Below, piece after piece: positions 56,491-64,000 of a stretch of 64,000 nt of DNA (within the stretch, counting starts at the first letter, position 1; every line of letters begins with the position of its first letter). The notes under the pieces were generated by a model. That model was not told where the DNA came from and did no database searches. It saw nothing but the letters and a program-made list of their open reading frames with translations. The translations under genes were made by a program, and so were the position numbers. Source of the stretch: Brucella thiophenivorans (lineage in GTDB: Bacteria; Pseudomonadota; Alphaproteobacteria; Rhizobiales; Rhizobiaceae); assembly GCF_002252445.1 (NCBI RefSeq), contig NZ_NNRJ01000015.1, positions 496,001-560,000 of the forward strand, read 5' to 3'.

Positions 56491-56984
56491 TGCATTTTCC
56501 CATCCTTAATGAGGATACGGACGATATGGCGATACGGATCATCAAGTCCGGCATCGCTGTTCACTTCCATGATCCAAGCGCCTTCGTCGAGTTCAAGCGG
56601 GGAACTGAGAAGGCCTGATCCATTGGCGCTCAACTTCACTTTTGTATCATTTACGTCGCCAACAGGGCGTTTGAACTCAGCTGTGCCGCCGGTGATCTGC
56701 ACAGGGGTGCCGTTGCGGTCAGTCAGCTTATAGGTGAAAATACCGTCGGCAAAAGTCGCAGTCTGTTGCCATTCAAGCGCTGCCTGCTCTTTGCCGGTTT
56801 CGGCCTTGTCATTGAATTCCTGGCTGGCGACATAAGTGTTTTTCACCACCAGTCCACTCCAGCTACTGATCGCATTATAAGCCATGGTGATATTGACAGC
56901 GATGATGACGCCGAAAAAAGCCACCATGATTGACAGCATGTGCCGTCCGGTGAATGTTCCTGAAGTTTTCGATTTCGCTGACAT
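56487..56984 (-). CDS. ccoH: cbb3 oxidase assembly protein CcoH (FixH)
   Basis: 165 residues, with one membrane helix at residues ~15-35 (MLSIMVAFFGVIIAVNITMAYNA, shown in part) and a periplasmic domain containing SWSGLVVKNTYVASQEFN, the FixH signature, and ITGGTAEFKRPVGD. It associates with CcoN during complex assembly. One-base overlap with ccoG. Confidence 0.9.
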   Translation of the reverse strand: MSAKSKTSGTFTGRHMLSIMVAFFGVIIAVNITMAYNAISSWSGLVVKNTYVASQEFNDKAETGKEQAALEWQQTATFADGIFTYKLTDRNGTPVQITGGTAEFKRPVGDVNDTKVKLSANGSGLLSSPLELDEGAWIMEVNSDAGLDDPYRHIVRILIKDGKMQ

Positions 56985-58561
56985 TATCTCTTCCCTGCTG
57001 CCGTTTCTGGGGCCATGAAGATTGCTTTGTAACGTGCATGTTCCGCGCCGTCCGCGTCACGCACTTCGATTGCATAGTCGGCACGCGTATCGGTAATCGC
57101 ATCATGTGGTATGGTGACAAAAACACGTAGTGTAGTTAGTCGGTCCGGTTCGACGGGAATGTCGTAATCGCCGCTGGCATTTTCCGTTTCATCCTGCACG
57201 GTTAATGATGCGCCGGGCAAGCCTTCAATGGAAAGGCGGAAGGTGCGTGGCACAGGGATCATATTGAGCAGCTTGACCGTATAGCCATTGCGGATCGAAC
57301 CATCTGACAAAAGCACATATTGCGGCGTGCGATCATGGAGCACATTGATGCCTATGCGCTGACGCATCGACAGTGAAATAACCAGTGTGAGGCCAATCAG
57401 CGCCCAGACGATGAAATAAAACAGCGTGCGCGGGCGAAGAACCTTCTTCCATGAAAGATGTTCAACCGCTGGAGACAGCTTGTTCGGCGCGTCATAGACC
57501 CGTGCCGGATTGATCGGTGCTGTGCCATTGTTGGTGGCAAGGTCCATATTAGCATTATAATCGGCCAATGTGGCATAGGAAATCAGCCCACGCTCTTTGC
57601 CAACCTTGTCCATGACACTGTCGCAGGCATCGATGCAGAGCGCGCAGGTGATGCATTCAAGCTGCTGACCGTCGCGAATATCGATACCCATCGGGCAGGC
57701 AGCTACACAGGCATTGCAATCGACGCAATCGCCCACTGCTTCCCCTGTTGCGATGGCCTTTTTCGTATGTCGTGAACGCGGTTCGCCACGCCAATCATTA
57801 TAGGTGACGGTCAGCGAATTTTCATCAAGCATCGCTGCCTGAATACGTGGCCATGGGCACATATAGGTGCAGACCTGCTCACGCATCAGTCCGCCAAATA
57901 TATAGGTGGTGGCGGTAAGAATCGCGACGGTGATGTAGGCAACGGGTGCTGCACGTCCTGTTACGAAATCCACGAGCAGCGTCGGTGCATCGGCAAAGTA
58001 GAAAATCCATGCGCCGCCAGTCAGAATACCAATCACTATCCAGATCGCGTGCTTGGTGACCCGCTTTAAGACCTTGTCGAAACTCCAAGGCGCTTTGTCG
58101 AGCTTCATCCGGGCATTGCGGTCGCCTTCTATGGCACGCTCGACAACCAAAAAAAGATCGACCCAGACGGTTTGCGGGCAGGTGTAACCGCACCATGCGC
58201 GGCCCGCTGCTGATGTGATCAGAAACAGTCCGAGGCCCGACATGATGAGCAAGCCTGCTACATAGTAGAATTCTTGCGGCCAGATTTCCACGAAGAAGAA
58301 ATAGAAACGGCGATTGGCAAGATCCAGTAACACTGCCTGATCGGGTGCATAGGGGCCACGATCCCAGCGTAAAAAAGGTGTCAGATAATAGATCGCCAAT
58401 GTGATGAACATGATGATCCATTTGAAGCGGCGGAAAGTGCCCTGTACGCGCTTCGGGAATATCTTCACCCGCGCCGCATAAAGCGACTTCCCACTTTTAG
58501 GGAGACGGGTCTTGGGGGAATTGACTGCCTGAACGTCTATCCGTTCGACATCATCTGACAT
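56984..58561 (-). CDS. ccoG: CcoG/FixG ferredoxin-type Cu(II) reductase
   Basis: 525 residues. Five or so membrane helices surround two ferredoxin clusters: CVDCNACVAACPMGIDI and CITCALCIDACDSVM; GRAWCGYTCPQTVW and QVCTYMCPWPRIQ are further family cysteine motifs, and a C-terminal periplasmic Ig-like domain follows. CcoG is needed for copper handling in cbb3 assembly (Cu(II) reduction before CcoI). 192 bases lie between it and ccoP. Confidence 0.94.
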   Translation of the reverse strand: MSDDVERIDVQAVNSPKTRLPKSGKSLYAARVKIFPKRVQGTFRRFKWIIMFITLAIYYLTPFLRWDRGPYAPDQAVLLDLANRRFYFFFVEIWPQEFYYVAGLLIMSGLGLFLITSAAGRAWCGYTCPQTVWVDLFLVVERAIEGDRNARMKLDKAPWSFDKVLKRVTKHAIWIVIGILTGGAWIFYFADAPTLLVDFVTGRAAPVAYITVAILTATTYIFGGLMREQVCTYMCPWPRIQAAMLDENSLTVTYNDWRGEPRSRHTKKAIATGEAVGDCVDCNACVAACPMGIDIRDGQQLECITCALCIDACDSVMDKVGKERGLISYATLADYNANMDLATNNGTAPINPARVYDAPNKLSPAVEHLSWKKVLRPRTLFYFIVWALIGLTLVISLSMRQRIGINVLHDRTPQYVLLSDGSIRNGYTVKLLNMIPVPRTFRLSIEGLPGASLTVQDETENASGDYDIPVEPDRLTTLRVFVTIPHDAITDTRADYAIEVRDADGAEHARYKAIFMAPETAAGKR

Positions 58562-58753
58562 TTGCCTTGCTCCTCAAGTGCGATGCCGGACAGACAGAAG
58601 CTGGCTTACCGGGTGGATCGCACTTGCAATGTTTGAGAGCGGGGTGGTTATTCGCCGTCCGTTCCAATGCAGTGACCTGAAATCTGAAGTCCGATTGCCG
58701 TTTAACCGAAGCCAGATTTTAATTCGCTGGCCCCGTTGCCGGGGCCAGTTTTG

Positions 58754-59617
58754 TCATTCGCCGCCACCCAGTGAGTGCACGAAAATGGCAAGCTGCTTGA
58801 CGGTTGCATCGCCCAGACGTGCTTCCCAGGCGGGCATGACGCCATGCTTAGGACGAGCTACTTGCTTGGCAATCGCATCTTCGCCCGAACCATAGAACCA
58901 GATCGCGTCGGTCAGGTCAGGTGCTCCGAATTCGCGCAGACCCTTGGCGTTCTCGCCATGACAGACGGCACAGTTTTCAGCAAAAACCTGCTTACCCGCC
59001 GGGATCATGTCAGGGTTATGTGGCGTACCGGAAAGGCTTACCACATAGGCGCTCACGTCACGAACCTGTTCTGGTTCAAGAACATCGACAAAGGCAGGCA
59101 TTTCCGAAATACGTGTATCCGCATCGTCGGTCGAGCGCACGCCATGGCGGATGGTCGTCAAGATGTCGTCGACAGAGCCGCCCCACAACCAATCGTCATC
59201 GTTGAGGTTCGGATAGCCCGGCGCGCCCTGCGCACCTGTGCCGTGGCACTGCACGCAATTAACGCGGAAGGCGGCGGCGCCACCGGCAATCGCATATTGG
59301 CGCAGATTTTCATCGGCCAGAATCTCATGCACATCCTTGCCCTTGATCTGATCGATAATGCCTTGACGGCTTGCCGCGATCTCTGCGTTTTCCTTCCAGA
59401 AATCGCCACGGCTGGACCACTCGGTGAGGCCAGCGGTTGAGCTGGAAATAAGAGGCCATGCGGGATAAGCAATCACATAGGCTGCTGCCCAGACAATCGT
59501 TGCATAGAACGTCCACAGCCACCAGCGTGGCATAGGATTGTCGAGTTCCTGAATGCCATCCCATTCATGCCCGGTGGTTTCTACGCCACTGACTTCATCA
59601 ATCTTTTTGTCAGTCAT
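58754..59617 (-). CDS. ccoP: cbb3 oxidase diheme cytochrome c subunit CcoP (FixP)
   Basis: 287 residues. An N-terminal part with ELDNPMPRWWLWTFYATIVWA (membrane anchor and CcoP motif), then two cytochrome c domains with CVQCHGTGAQG and CAVCHGENAKG. It takes electrons from cytochrome c and passes them to CcoO/CcoN. ATG 59617 overlaps the ccoQ stop. Confidence 0.96.
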   Translation of the reverse strand: MTDKKIDEVSGVETTGHEWDGIQELDNPMPRWWLWTFYATIVWAAAYVIAYPAWPLISSSTAGLTEWSSRGDFWKENAEIAASRQGIIDQIKGKDVHEILADENLRQYAIAGGAAAFRVNCVQCHGTGAQGAPGYPNLNDDDWLWGGSVDDILTTIRHGVRSTDDADTRISEMPAFVDVLEPEQVRDVSAYVVSLSGTPHNPDMIPAGKQVFAENCAVCHGENAKGLREFGAPDLTDAIWFYGSGEDAIAKQVARPKHGVMPAWEARLGDATVKQLAIFVHSLGGGE

Positions 59618-59768
59618 TTTTGTCGTCCTTGAATGGGATTTCCTTCGCTTCATCCGCCTTCTTCTTGCTTCCGGGGCGGAAAGCAAAAAGAATGACAAAG
59701 ACAAAGAAGAGCGCCATGCCGAGCAGGCCCCAGCTATCGGCGAAAGTGCGCAGGGTATTGTAATCCAT
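59610..59768 (-). CDS. ccoQ: cbb3 oxidase small subunit CcoQ (FixQ)
   Basis: 52 residues. MDYNTLRTFADSWGLLGMAL begins a single transmembrane helix (LGMALFFVFVILFAFRP) followed by a charged tail (GSKKKADEAKEIPF). It stabilises the CcoP-CcoNO complex. It overlaps ccoP by 8 bases and lies 15 bases after the ccoO stop. Confidence 0.92.
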   Translation of the reverse strand: MDYNTLRTFADSWGLLGMALFFVFVILFAFRPGSKKKADEAKEIPFKDDKND

Positions 59769-59783
59769 GGCTATATCTCCGCT

Positions 59784-60515
59784 TTATCGAGCTTTGGGGG
59801 ACTGATCGTAGGTCGAAAAATCAACAAGCGTTCCGAGCATCTGGAGATAGGCGATAAGCGCATCCATTTCGGAAATCACCTGCGGGTTGCCGTCAAAATC
59901 ACCGACTTTCGCTTTTGGATAGCGTGCCAGAAGATCGGTTGTATCGGCATCGGGTTCGGCCTGAGCTTTCAGATCGGCAAGTGCGTTGTCGACCATTTCC
60001 TGGCTGTAAGGCACGCCAACGGCAATGTTGGCCTTAAGGTTGTCGGCGATCGTGCCGGTAACAAGCGGCTTCTTCAGCAGGAAGCTATAGCTTGGCATGA
60101 CCGATTCCGGCACCACGTCACGCGGACGCACCAGATGCTGTACGTGCCATTCATTGGAATAGCGGCCACCAACGCGGGCAAGGTCAGGCCCTGTGCGCTT
60201 GGAGCCCCACTGGAACGAGTGGTCATACATGGACTCTGCCGCCAGACTGTAATGACCATAACGCTCCACTTCATCGCGGAACGGGCGGATCATCTGGCTG
60301 TGGCAGAGATAGCAGCCTTCGCGGACATAAATATCGCGTCCCGCAAGCTCCAGCGGTGAGTAGGGGCGAACCCCTTCCACCTTCTCGATCGTGTTTTCGA
60401 GATAGAAAAGGGGTGCGATTTCAACGATACCACCGACAGTCACCACGGCGAGCGAGGCGATCAGCAGCAATGTTGCGTTTTTCTCCAGCGTGGAGTGTTT
60501 TTTCAGAAAAGACAT
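59784..60515 (-). CDS. ccoO: cbb3 oxidase monoheme cytochrome c subunit CcoO (FixO)
   Basis: 243 residues. An N-terminal anchor helix ([22 protein letters not shown]), the heme site [15 protein letters not shown] and the methionine ligand region [13 protein letters not shown]. It passes electrons to CcoN. 12 bases after the ccoN stop. Confidence 0.96.
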   Translation of the reverse strand: MSFLKKHSTLEKNATLLLIASLAVVTVGGIVEIAPLFYLENTIEKVEGVRPYSPLELAGRDIYVREGCYLCHSQMIRPFRDEVERYGHYSLAAESMYDHSFQWGSKRTGPDLARVGGRYSNEWHVQHLVRPRDVVPESVMPSYSFLLKKPLVTGTIADNLKANIAVGVPYSQEMVDNALADLKAQAEPDADTTDLLARYPKAKVGDFDGNPQVISEMDALIAYLQMLGTLVDFSTYDQSPKAR

Positions 60516-60527
60516 AAATCACACTCC

Positions 60528-62153
60528 TTATTCTGCGGGCTGCAGAGTTGGATTGGCTACAAGGCGGCTACCATCCATCGGTGCTTCCACACGCAGGTCT
60601 CCGCGAATGGTTTTGTAGACGTTCCATGCCATCACCAGACCGCCGGTCAGGTAGAGCACGCCGCCAAGCGTACGGATGACGTAGTAAGGGAACATGGCCG
60701 CAACCGTTTCGACGAACGAATAGACGAGGAAGCCCTGGCTGTCGTATTCGCGCCACATCAGACCCTGCTGGATACCGGCAACCCACATCGCTGCGGCATA
60801 GAGAACTATGCCGAGTGTGGCGAGCCAGAAGTGCCAGTTGACCATGCGGACCGAATAAAGCCGCTCACGGTTCCAAAGCTTTGGTGTCAGGTAATAGACA
60901 GCCGCAAATGTGATCATGCCGTTCCAGCCAAGCGCACCGGCGTGAACGTGACCAATGGTCCAGTCGGTATAGTGCGAGAGCGAGTTCACAGCCTTGATCG
61001 ACAGCAGCGGACCCTCAAATGTTGCCATGCCGTAGAAGGCGATAGCTGCAACCATCAGACGGATGATCGGATCGGTACGCACCTTGTCCCATGCGCCTGA
61101 AAGCGTCATCAGGCCATTGATCATGCCACCCCATGAAGGCATCCACAGCATGATGGAGAACACCATACCGAGCGTCTGCGCCCAGTCAGGAATAGCAGTA
61201 TAGTGCAGATGGTGTGGACCAGCCCAGATATACAGGAAGATGATGGACCAGAAGTGCACGATGGATAGACGATAGGAGTAAATCGGACGGTTCGCTTGCT
61301 TTGGTACGAAATAATACATCATCGCAAGGAACGGTACGGTCAGGAAGAATGCCACCGCATTATGGCCGTACCACCATTGCGTCACGGCATCCTGAACGCC
61401 TGCAAAGGCCGAATAGCTTTTCACGCCAAGGAAGGAAACCGGGATCGCCAGATTGTTGATGATGTGCAACATGGCGATAGTGACGATAAACGACAGGTAG
61501 AACCAGTTTGCCACGTAGATATGCGGCTCTTTGCGCCTCAGCACCGTTCCCATGAATACGAACAGATAGGCGACCCAGACGATGGTGAGCCAGATGTCGA
61601 CATACCATTCGGGTTCTGCATATTCACGCGACTGCGTGATACCGAGCAGGTAGCCGGTGCCAGCCATCACGATGAACAGATTATAGCCCCAGAACACGAA
61701 CCATGCGAGATCGCCGCCGACCAGACGTGCGCGACAGGTGCGCTGCACGACGTAGAACGATGATGCGATCAGGATGTTGCCGCCAAATGCGAAAACTACC
61801 GCCGATGTATGCAGCGGACGCAGACGGCCAAAGTTGAAATAGGGTTCCAGATTGAGATCCGGGAAGGCAAGCTGTGCTGCAATGAGGACGCCCACGAGAA
61901 AGCCGACCACGCCCCAGAACACGGTTGCGATGACGCCGTAGCGGATCGGCCCATCCATATAGGTGGACTGATCGACTTTTTTGGGCGTCAGGCCGTAATC
62001 GGCGTTGCGCATCAAAAGGATGGTGAAGATGGCAAGTGTTGCGAACAGAATCCACATATGGATTCTAAACAGCTCATCATGAGAAAATCCGGCCAGAAGC
62101 ACAGCAAAAAGTGCTCCCAGACCAGATAGGACTGTTCCAGCGGCGTAGTTCAT
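60528..62153 (-). CDS. ccoN: cbb3 cytochrome oxidase catalytic subunit CcoN (FixN)
   Basis: 541 residues with twelve helices. Heme b ligand [15 protein letters not shown], the CuB histidine region [32 protein letters not shown], and the diheme [13 protein letters not shown] are present. It is the high-affinity proton-pumping oxidase for microaerobic respiration. A perfect FNR/FixK box lies 91 bases before its start. Confidence 0.97.
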   Translation of the reverse strand: MNYAAGTVLSGLGALFAVLLAGFSHDELFRIHMWILFATLAIFTILLMRNADYGLTPKKVDQSTYMDGPIRYGVIATVFWGVVGFLVGVLIAAQLAFPDLNLEPYFNFGRLRPLHTSAVVFAFGGNILIASSFYVVQRTCRARLVGGDLAWFVFWGYNLFIVMAGTGYLLGITQSREYAEPEWYVDIWLTIVWVAYLFVFMGTVLRRKEPHIYVANWFYLSFIVTIAMLHIINNLAIPVSFLGVKSYSAFAGVQDAVTQWWYGHNAVAFFLTVPFLAMMYYFVPKQANRPIYSYRLSIVHFWSIIFLYIWAGPHHLHYTAIPDWAQTLGMVFSIMLWMPSWGGMINGLMTLSGAWDKVRTDPIIRLMVAAIAFYGMATFEGPLLSIKAVNSLSHYTDWTIGHVHAGALGWNGMITFAAVYYLTPKLWNRERLYSVRMVNWHFWLATLGIVLYAAAMWVAGIQQGLMWREYDSQGFLVYSFVETVAAMFPYYVIRTLGGVLYLTGGLVMAWNVYKTIRGDLRVEAPMDGSRLVANPTLQPAE

Positions 62154-62243
62154 GTAATCCCCTCGCAGCGCAAGTCAGAAGCTGTCCAAGTGATGACAGC
62201 TATATCGATAGCCCCTCTATCGGCATTCCACGGTTGCGTGTCA

Positions 62244-62257
62244 TTGATCTAAATCAA
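62244..62257 (-). promoter_or_regulatory. FNR/FixK-type anaerobox upstream of ccoN
   Basis: TTGATCTAAATCAA matches TTGAT-N4-ATCAA exactly. At -41.5 it would set the start near 62209 with a leader of about 56 bases, close to the hemA arrangement. Confidence 0.85.
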
Positions 62258-62339
62258 ACAGCGCTTGATTGGGATGCAACGAATTGGGAGTTTTGGGGGA
62301 TTTGCTTTTTAAGTTGAGATTCCGATTTTTAGCTCTTGC

Positions 62340-62607
62340 TAGGTCGTGGTGACGATTTAACTTACCGAGCGGTATGTGGGAAAATCGTTCAGCTTTAGGA
62401 GCGAAACCGAAGGTGGAGTGAACTCCATTGAGGTTTTGCGACGACAAGATGGGCGATTTTCACCATATCCTTTCAGGACGCAGCGGATTTCACCTCTGAC
62501 TTTGTCGAAATGCCCTCGTGGAGGAATACTCCACCTCGCTCACTTCTCCTCGTCAGATGCAAAATCCGACATGCGCCGCTCGAAAGTTAAATCGTCACCA
62601 CGACCTA
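62340..62607. mobile_element. MITE-like inverted-repeat element between ccoN and a sensor kinase
   Basis: 24-bp perfect terminal inverted repeats (62340-62363 and 62584-62607, outer bases TAGGTCGTGG) enclose about 220 bases with no coding capacity. The arms remain partly complementary inward (CGAGCGG, then GGTGGAGT...CTCCA hairpins on each side), so most of the unit can fold on itself. TA at both tips is consistent with a TA target duplication, as for IS630/mariner-type elements. No transposase is present. Confidence 0.6.
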
Positions 62608-62622
62608 AACCTTTGATTGTAG

Positions 62623-63975
62623 TCATTGCGCGGGAATAATCAGTGAAGCGCGCAATCCGCCCTCGGACCGATTGTGCAACTCAATCGTACCATTCATGCG
62701 AGATGCTGCCATCTGAACGATAGCAAGACCCAAACCGCTGCCATTTTCGCTTCTGTTTGAACCGCGATAGAAACGCTCGGTCACATGTGCCAATTCTTGT
62801 TGCGGAATGCCGGGGCCATCATCTTCGACAGTGAAAATGAGGCGATCATCATCCTTATTGAGATTGCACCGCACCGTTCCGCCTTCTGGCGAATGATTGA
62901 CGGCGTTCTCAATCAGATTGCGCATAGCCAGCGTGAAAAGATGCGGATATTGCATCGAAACAAGCGGCAGATTGTTGGGCAGTTCGATTTTTACACCGCG
63001 ATGGGCTGCCAACATACGCATGTCGGTGGAGATCGAAACCAGAAGCTGGCAGGCAGGCTCCGGCGCAGGCGGCTCCAGTTCATCGCCGGTTTCAAGCGCT
63101 GCAAGATCAAGCAACTGATTGACCAGTCGGCTGGTGCGATCAACGCCCGCCGCAATCTGTCGAACGGCATTGGCACGCATTGCGTCGTCTTTCGCACCTT
63201 CTGCAATTTGCGCTTGAGTCTTGAGACCGGCAAGCGGGGTCTTCAATTCATGCGCGGCAAAGATCGCAAAATTGCGTTCGCGTTCACGTGCTTCCTCCAC
63301 GCGATGAAAAAGATCGTTTAACGCTGAGACTGCAGGCGCAATTTCTGAGCGAAGGTTTTCTTCCGGCAGGGGACGCAGATCACGTGCATCACGCTTGGAC
63401 AAGGTTCGGGCAAGGCTGCTCAGCGGATTAAGCCCGCGCCGCACACAAAGCCAGATCAGAACAGCAAGGATCGGGAGCAAAAGCAGCGCCGGCAAAACCA
63501 CACCTGTCACCACATTTTGCACGAGATGTTTACGAACGGAAACGCTGTCACCAACCATCACACGCACGCCAAGCTGCGTATTTTCAATGGCAAAGACCCG
63601 CCAGCGCTCGCCTGCAACGACTGTATCGGAAAAGCCGTTTGCTACATTGGTCAAGCGCTCACCCGGTGCACTTTCGGATCGTCCGACGAGCTTTCCATTC
63701 AGCGCCCATATTTGGCAGAAAAGCTGGCTTTCATAGATGGGAAAATCTTCTAGCGGCTTGAGCGAAAGCTGTCCGCCATCGCCATCAGGGCTAACTTCCA
63801 CGCGGCGTTCGGTGAGCAATGAATTGACCATACGTGCGGCTTCCATGAGCCGCGCATCCAATACTTTTTCAAGACGTGATTGCGTGCTGACATGAATCCA
63901 GATCACGGCAAAAAGCCAGACAAGACAGGTCATGCCGATCAATATGACGGTCAAACGGCCGCGGATGGAGTTCAT
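62623..63975 (-). CDS. two-component sensor histidine kinase (QseC/PmrB-like)
   Basis: 450 residues. TM1 at residues 7-28 (LTVILIGMTCLVWLFAVIWI), a periplasmic sensor of ~140 residues, TM2 near 165-185 (LPALLLLPILAVLIWLCV), a HAMP-like linker, HisKA with FAAHELKTPLAGLKTQAQIA, and HATPase motifs NLIENAVNHSPEGG, EDDGPGIP and GSGLGLAIV. Its ATG overlaps the stop of a response regulator running off the right edge. Signal unknown; QseC-like kinases sense metals or quinols among other things. Confidence 0.9.
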   Translation of the reverse strand: MNSIRGRLTVILIGMTCLVWLFAVIWIHVSTQSRLEKVLDARLMEAARMVNSLLTERRVEVSPDGDGGQLSLKPLEDFPIYESQLFCQIWALNGKLVGRSESAPGERLTNVANGFSDTVVAGERWRVFAIENTQLGVRVMVGDSVSVRKHLVQNVVTGVVLPALLLLPILAVLIWLCVRRGLNPLSSLARTLSKRDARDLRPLPEENLRSEIAPAVSALNDLFHRVEEARERERNFAIFAAHELKTPLAGLKTQAQIAEGAKDDAMRANAVRQIAAGVDRTSRLVNQLLDLAALETGDELEPPAPEPACQLLVSISTDMRMLAAHRGVKIELPNNLPLVSMQYPHLFTLAMRNLIENAVNHSPEGGTVRCNLNKDDDRLIFTVEDDGPGIPQQELAHVTERFYRGSNRSENGSGLGLAIVQMAASRMNGTIELHNRSEGGLRASLIIPAQ

Positions 63976-64000
63976 AGTACGCGCTCCGCTAGCTTGTAGC
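63972..64000 (-). CDS. response regulator, last codons only
   Basis: Read on the minus strand the right edge gives YKLAERVL then TGA, the TGA overlapping the kinase ATG (ATGA). OmpR-type response regulators end in GYxL-type residues, and the regulator-then-kinase order is standard. Only about eight residues are visible. Confidence 0.55.

Noticed and set aside
58480-58505. Dispersed-repeat-like stretch (CCCACTTTTAGGGAGA) inside ccoG
   Set aside because: It lacks the opposing arm and lies in conserved coding sequence.
1-64000. tRNA, rRNA, intact IS or prophage
   Set aside because: No such structure or transposase/integrase frame was found by reading both strands; short RNAs without strong structure could still have been missed.

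Overview
This 64 kb window is a stretch of chromosome from an alphaproteobacterium of the Brucellaceae (Brucella/Ochrobactrum type, order Hyphomicrobiales). The main reasons are an Omp2a/Omp2b-type porin, a hemA-encoded ALA synthase (C4 heme route), the ccoNOQP-ccoGHIS (fixNOQP-fixGHIS) layout, an IalB-family protein, a DUF1127 mini-protein, and a dispersed palindromic repeat with the core AAAAGTGNGAANCGGTTTT that is common in this order. I see no rRNA, tRNA, CRISPR array or intact insertion sequence.

Layout. 1-14.5 kb holds housekeeping and surface genes: the tail of dcd, a GlxA-type regulator, a Tat-exported CAP-domain protein, a MATE exporter, pyrD, a CrbS-like transporter/sensor kinase facing a CrbR-like regulator, pip, mscL, an aminotransferase, and a decayed WYL regulator/VOC pair. 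14.5-18.7 kb holds hemA with a perfect FNR/FixK box, a three-gene surface-glycan group (GT29-like sialyltransferase-type, GT25, polysaccharide deacetylase), and two mini-proteins. 18.8-23 kb holds a LysR regulator divergent from lrgAB with a clear operator, then a three-hairpin RNA whose loops all carry the anti-Shine-Dalgarno motif CCTCCTCCC (a cuckoo-RNA-like locus), then a VOC dioxygenase-esterase fusion. 23-34.5 kb holds a lipoprotein hydrolase, panCB, a CatB-type acetyltransferase, fpr, an MFS exporter, the two-gene carboxyspermidine pathway, and a NorM-type exporter. 34.5-36.8 kb holds an IalB protein and a porin embedded in very AT-rich DNA.

36.8-54 kb is one large purine-to-glycerate catabolic region. 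It contains guaD, xdhABC, puuD, hiuH, a uraD-puuE fusion, allE, and then gcl-hyi-glxR-ttuD, with LysR and IclR regulators. Guanine is deaminated to xanthine, oxidised to urate, opened to allantoin, and the glyoxylate released is condensed and reduced to glycerate and phosphorylated. The allantoate-hydrolysing and ureidoglycolate-cleaving steps are not in the window.

54-62.2 kb (minus strand) is the complete cbb3 oxidase locus ccoNOQP-ccoGHIS, with a perfect FNR/FixK box ahead of ccoN like the one ahead of hemA. A MITE-like inverted repeat of about 270 bp separates it from a two-component sensor kinase, whose response regulator runs off the right edge.
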